Assembly: GCF_032884065.1 (NCBI RefSeq)
Contig: NC_088865.1
Location: forward strand, 45,145,152-45,209,151
Source: Artemia franciscana
Taxonomy: Eukaryota; Arthropoda; Branchiopoda; Anostraca; Artemiidae
Direction of reading: 5' to 3'
DNA length: 64,000 nt
How positions within the stretch are numbered: the first letter of the stretch is position 1; every line of letters starts with the position of its first letter. This document shows, in pieces, positions 62,001 to 64,000 of this stretch. The notes under the pieces are model-generated. The model did not search any database. It worked only from the letters and a program-made list of their open reading frames with translations, and was not told the origin of the DNA. A program made the translations under genes and the position numbers.

Positions 62001-62985
62001 TTCTCTCATTTTAGGACACCAAACTACGACTTTATCACAAAGACGACGAATTTGCAATCAATTTAAAATTCTGAGAAGCTAACGATGGCAGTACTGGATT
62101 CAACCAAAATGATTCGCTTTATTTGTAATGAAATCAGGCTTTTGGTGATCTGTAATTGCCTATCAGCTATAATGAGGGGGATAGGTGAGTCATTGTTTAG
62201 GTGGGGGAAGGGTAGTTTTATAAAAAGAACATTTTAATGGACATACTGCTTACACTTTATGGGGCTTCAGATAAATGTTGTAAGAGGTAGGGCAGGAGTA
62301 TGAATGAATTTAATTGTTTTTCTATTCGGCTAAAATGTTACATTCCCATATCTACCAGCACCGAGGTGGAAAAGGAAAGGCAGGTCATCATCAGCCCCGC
62401 CAGGAAACTTCTTTGGGATGGCAAATACTGGTGGTAACTTAGTTTTCAGAAATTTTAAAAGATGTTATTTTCTTTTTCTATTTGTATGAAGTATTTTAAT
62501 GTATTTAAAGAAATGTATGTAATGTATTTATCGATAAGAAAATCCTATTTTAAAGGTTGTGATGGCTTCAGTTATGTAGAAGATCAAAAGAGAATTTCCA
62601 TCTATACTAACAATAAAACTCCTTTTAATCCTACTTAAATTCTTTAGTAGTTATATTAACAAGGAATTCTTAACGAAATTACTATTCGCCGCCAATTCTT
62701 TAAGCATATTCAAATTTTATCCAAAATGGATATTGCAAATTTAAACGTTGGACGGTTCCAATCAGTATACAGTTACTGGTTTACACATTTTAAAAGCAAT
62801 TAATCAGGGATTTCAGGGACCGGTACCTCAAATTATATCTTGGTTAGGTTTGGGTATGATTTGGAAAGCGATCAGGAATTAGATAAAAACGAGCCTTTCA
62901 AAATAAAAACAAGGAACAGATTTGAAACCTGTTTCAAAACAGGTTTCAAAACAGCCGTCCCCTCCTTGGCTCCCAACTCTTTACT
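62001..62985. other. No gene recognised
   Basis: AT-rich. At 62921-62953 GAAACCTGTTTC is followed by AAAACAGGTTTC, a short inverted repeat. Nothing coding was found. Confidence 0.45.
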
Positions 62986-64000
62986 GTGAAGTTTGTCTTT
63001 TTTTTCAATTTTCTTAAGAAAATTTGCAATTGGAAAGATAAAGAGTTTTCAAAGCACTAAAAAACTTCTGTTTAATGAACAAGGTGTTGAGAAGGGGGCA
63101 GTCCCCCTTATATTCAGAGTAATGCATGTTCGTTATAAGTTCTAAACTTGCTCCTTACTTTATTTTGAAAACATTTTCTATTTGTTTAATTACATTTCAC
63201 GAAACTTTAAAGTTTCATGAATACAATACTTTTGGTAACGCAAAAACGATCAATATTTCAAAGACCTCTGTTTACATTTTGATTGGTAAACAAACAGTTC
63301 GTGGTAACGAACTGTAAGGAGCGGCCAGGCTCAATAGTAACCGAACTTTTAAAAAACTAAATTTTAGTACCAATAGATATATCGAAAAAATCACATTTTA
63401 ATGCTGATTCCAAATATATACGATGTATTAAGTTTAACCTTCCTCATCAAAAGCTACGAGCCTGGGAAAATGTGTCTGATTTTCGGAAAAAAGGGGGAAA
63501 GAGCCACTCAAAGTCATACAATTTTAATAAAAATCACACCATCGCATTTAGTGTATCAAACAACACTGCTGAAGAGGTTTCAAGCTCCTCTCTGCAAAAA
63601 TGTGGAATTTTGTGGTTTTTGCCAGAAAAAAGATCACGGATGTGTGTTCATTTTCTTCTTCGTTTTTTGTTGTTTTTTTTTTCAAGGGTGATGGTATCGA
63701 TCCATTGGGCCTAAAACGTCAAGAGAGGGTCCATTCTAATCGAAAACCAAAAGCACAAGCGTGCTTTTGAAGTTACCAAAAAATTGGAGGCCAACTAGGC
63801 CCCTTCCCCCGCTATCTATTCCCAAAATCGTCCGATCAAAATTTTGAGATAGGTTGTTTTTCTCAGCGTAGTTGAAAAGCACAGTAACCATGTCTTTAGA
63901 GATAGAATGATCCCCTACAGCCTCTGGGGAAAGGTTTTTAAGTTATAAAATTTACCCATTGTTTTATCTGTTATTGGGAAGTATGCATATATTTTTCGGT
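62986..64000. repeat. Hairpin-family repeats, cut by the window end
   Basis: 62986-63160 is half of a foldback core (GCTCCTTACTTTATTTTG). A well-kept hairpin CAGTTCGTGGTAACGAACTG lies at 63295-63314, followed by GTAAGGAGCGGCCAGGCTC, AATAGTAACCGAAC and the internal blocks TACCAATAGATATATCG, ATCAAAAGCTACGAGCC, AGATCACGGATGTG to the end. The frames at 63401-63714 are repeat sequence. Confidence 0.85.

Overview
The window is AT-rich, repeat-dense eukaryotic DNA. Evidence for a eukaryote: split coding exons with GT/AG borders, a tRNA-derived SINE, non-LTR and Penelope-like retroelements, piggyBac and Polinton-like relics, TA microsatellites and satellites. There are no operons, ribosome binding sites or CRISPR arrays. 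An invertebrate, probably an arthropod, fits best. The hairpin-ended repeat family that fills much of the window reminds me of brine-shrimp (Artemia) genomic repeats, but that is recollection and the sequence alone cannot prove it.

The only convincing host gene is an alpha-carbonic anhydrase on the minus strand. Two internal exons (165 and 139 nt) join in frame through a split codon, and carry QSPINI, NNGHT and the HFHWGS zinc site. It is present twice, at 1927-4033 and 30174-32280, because 1-6480 is repeated almost base for base at 28248-34727.

Layout: (1) 1-6480, contig end with the carbonic anhydrase segment, then a 100-N gap at 6481-6580. (2) 6581-29537, a tandem array of a 12.9-kb unit. 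The first copy lacks its left 2.8 kb at the gap; the second is complete (16644-29537). Each unit holds a decayed multi-domain mobile gene (DTDLLVLL and Cys-rich tail family), a TA microsatellite, a 437-bp-spaced direct repeat, a piggyBac transposase relic and a 1290-bp segment that also occurs at 1-1290. (3) 28248-34727, right flank with the second carbonic anhydrase copy. (4) 35422-41347, a 5'-truncated LINE inserted in a hairpin-ended repeat, followed by a 2.35-kb tandem duplication that includes Polinton-like sequence. (5) 41330-42300, decayed Polinton-type DNA polymerase. (6) 42.5-45.25 kb, hairpin-family repeats. (7) 45.9-48.3 kb, LINE tail and a ~345-bp satellite. (8) 49161-54634, a Penelope-like composite with 11-bp target duplications, containing a foldback element that itself contains a SINE. 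(9) 54.6-64 kb, minisatellites, a LINE tail, a ~230-bp satellite split by a full SINE, and more hairpin-family repeats.

Almost every other open frame is a chance frame in a repeat or a broken transposon protein. I see no new functional multi-gene system. The most informative content is the nested insertion record, the 109-bp perfect palindrome, the tandem duplications with readable junctions, and the decayed DTDLLVLL gene family.
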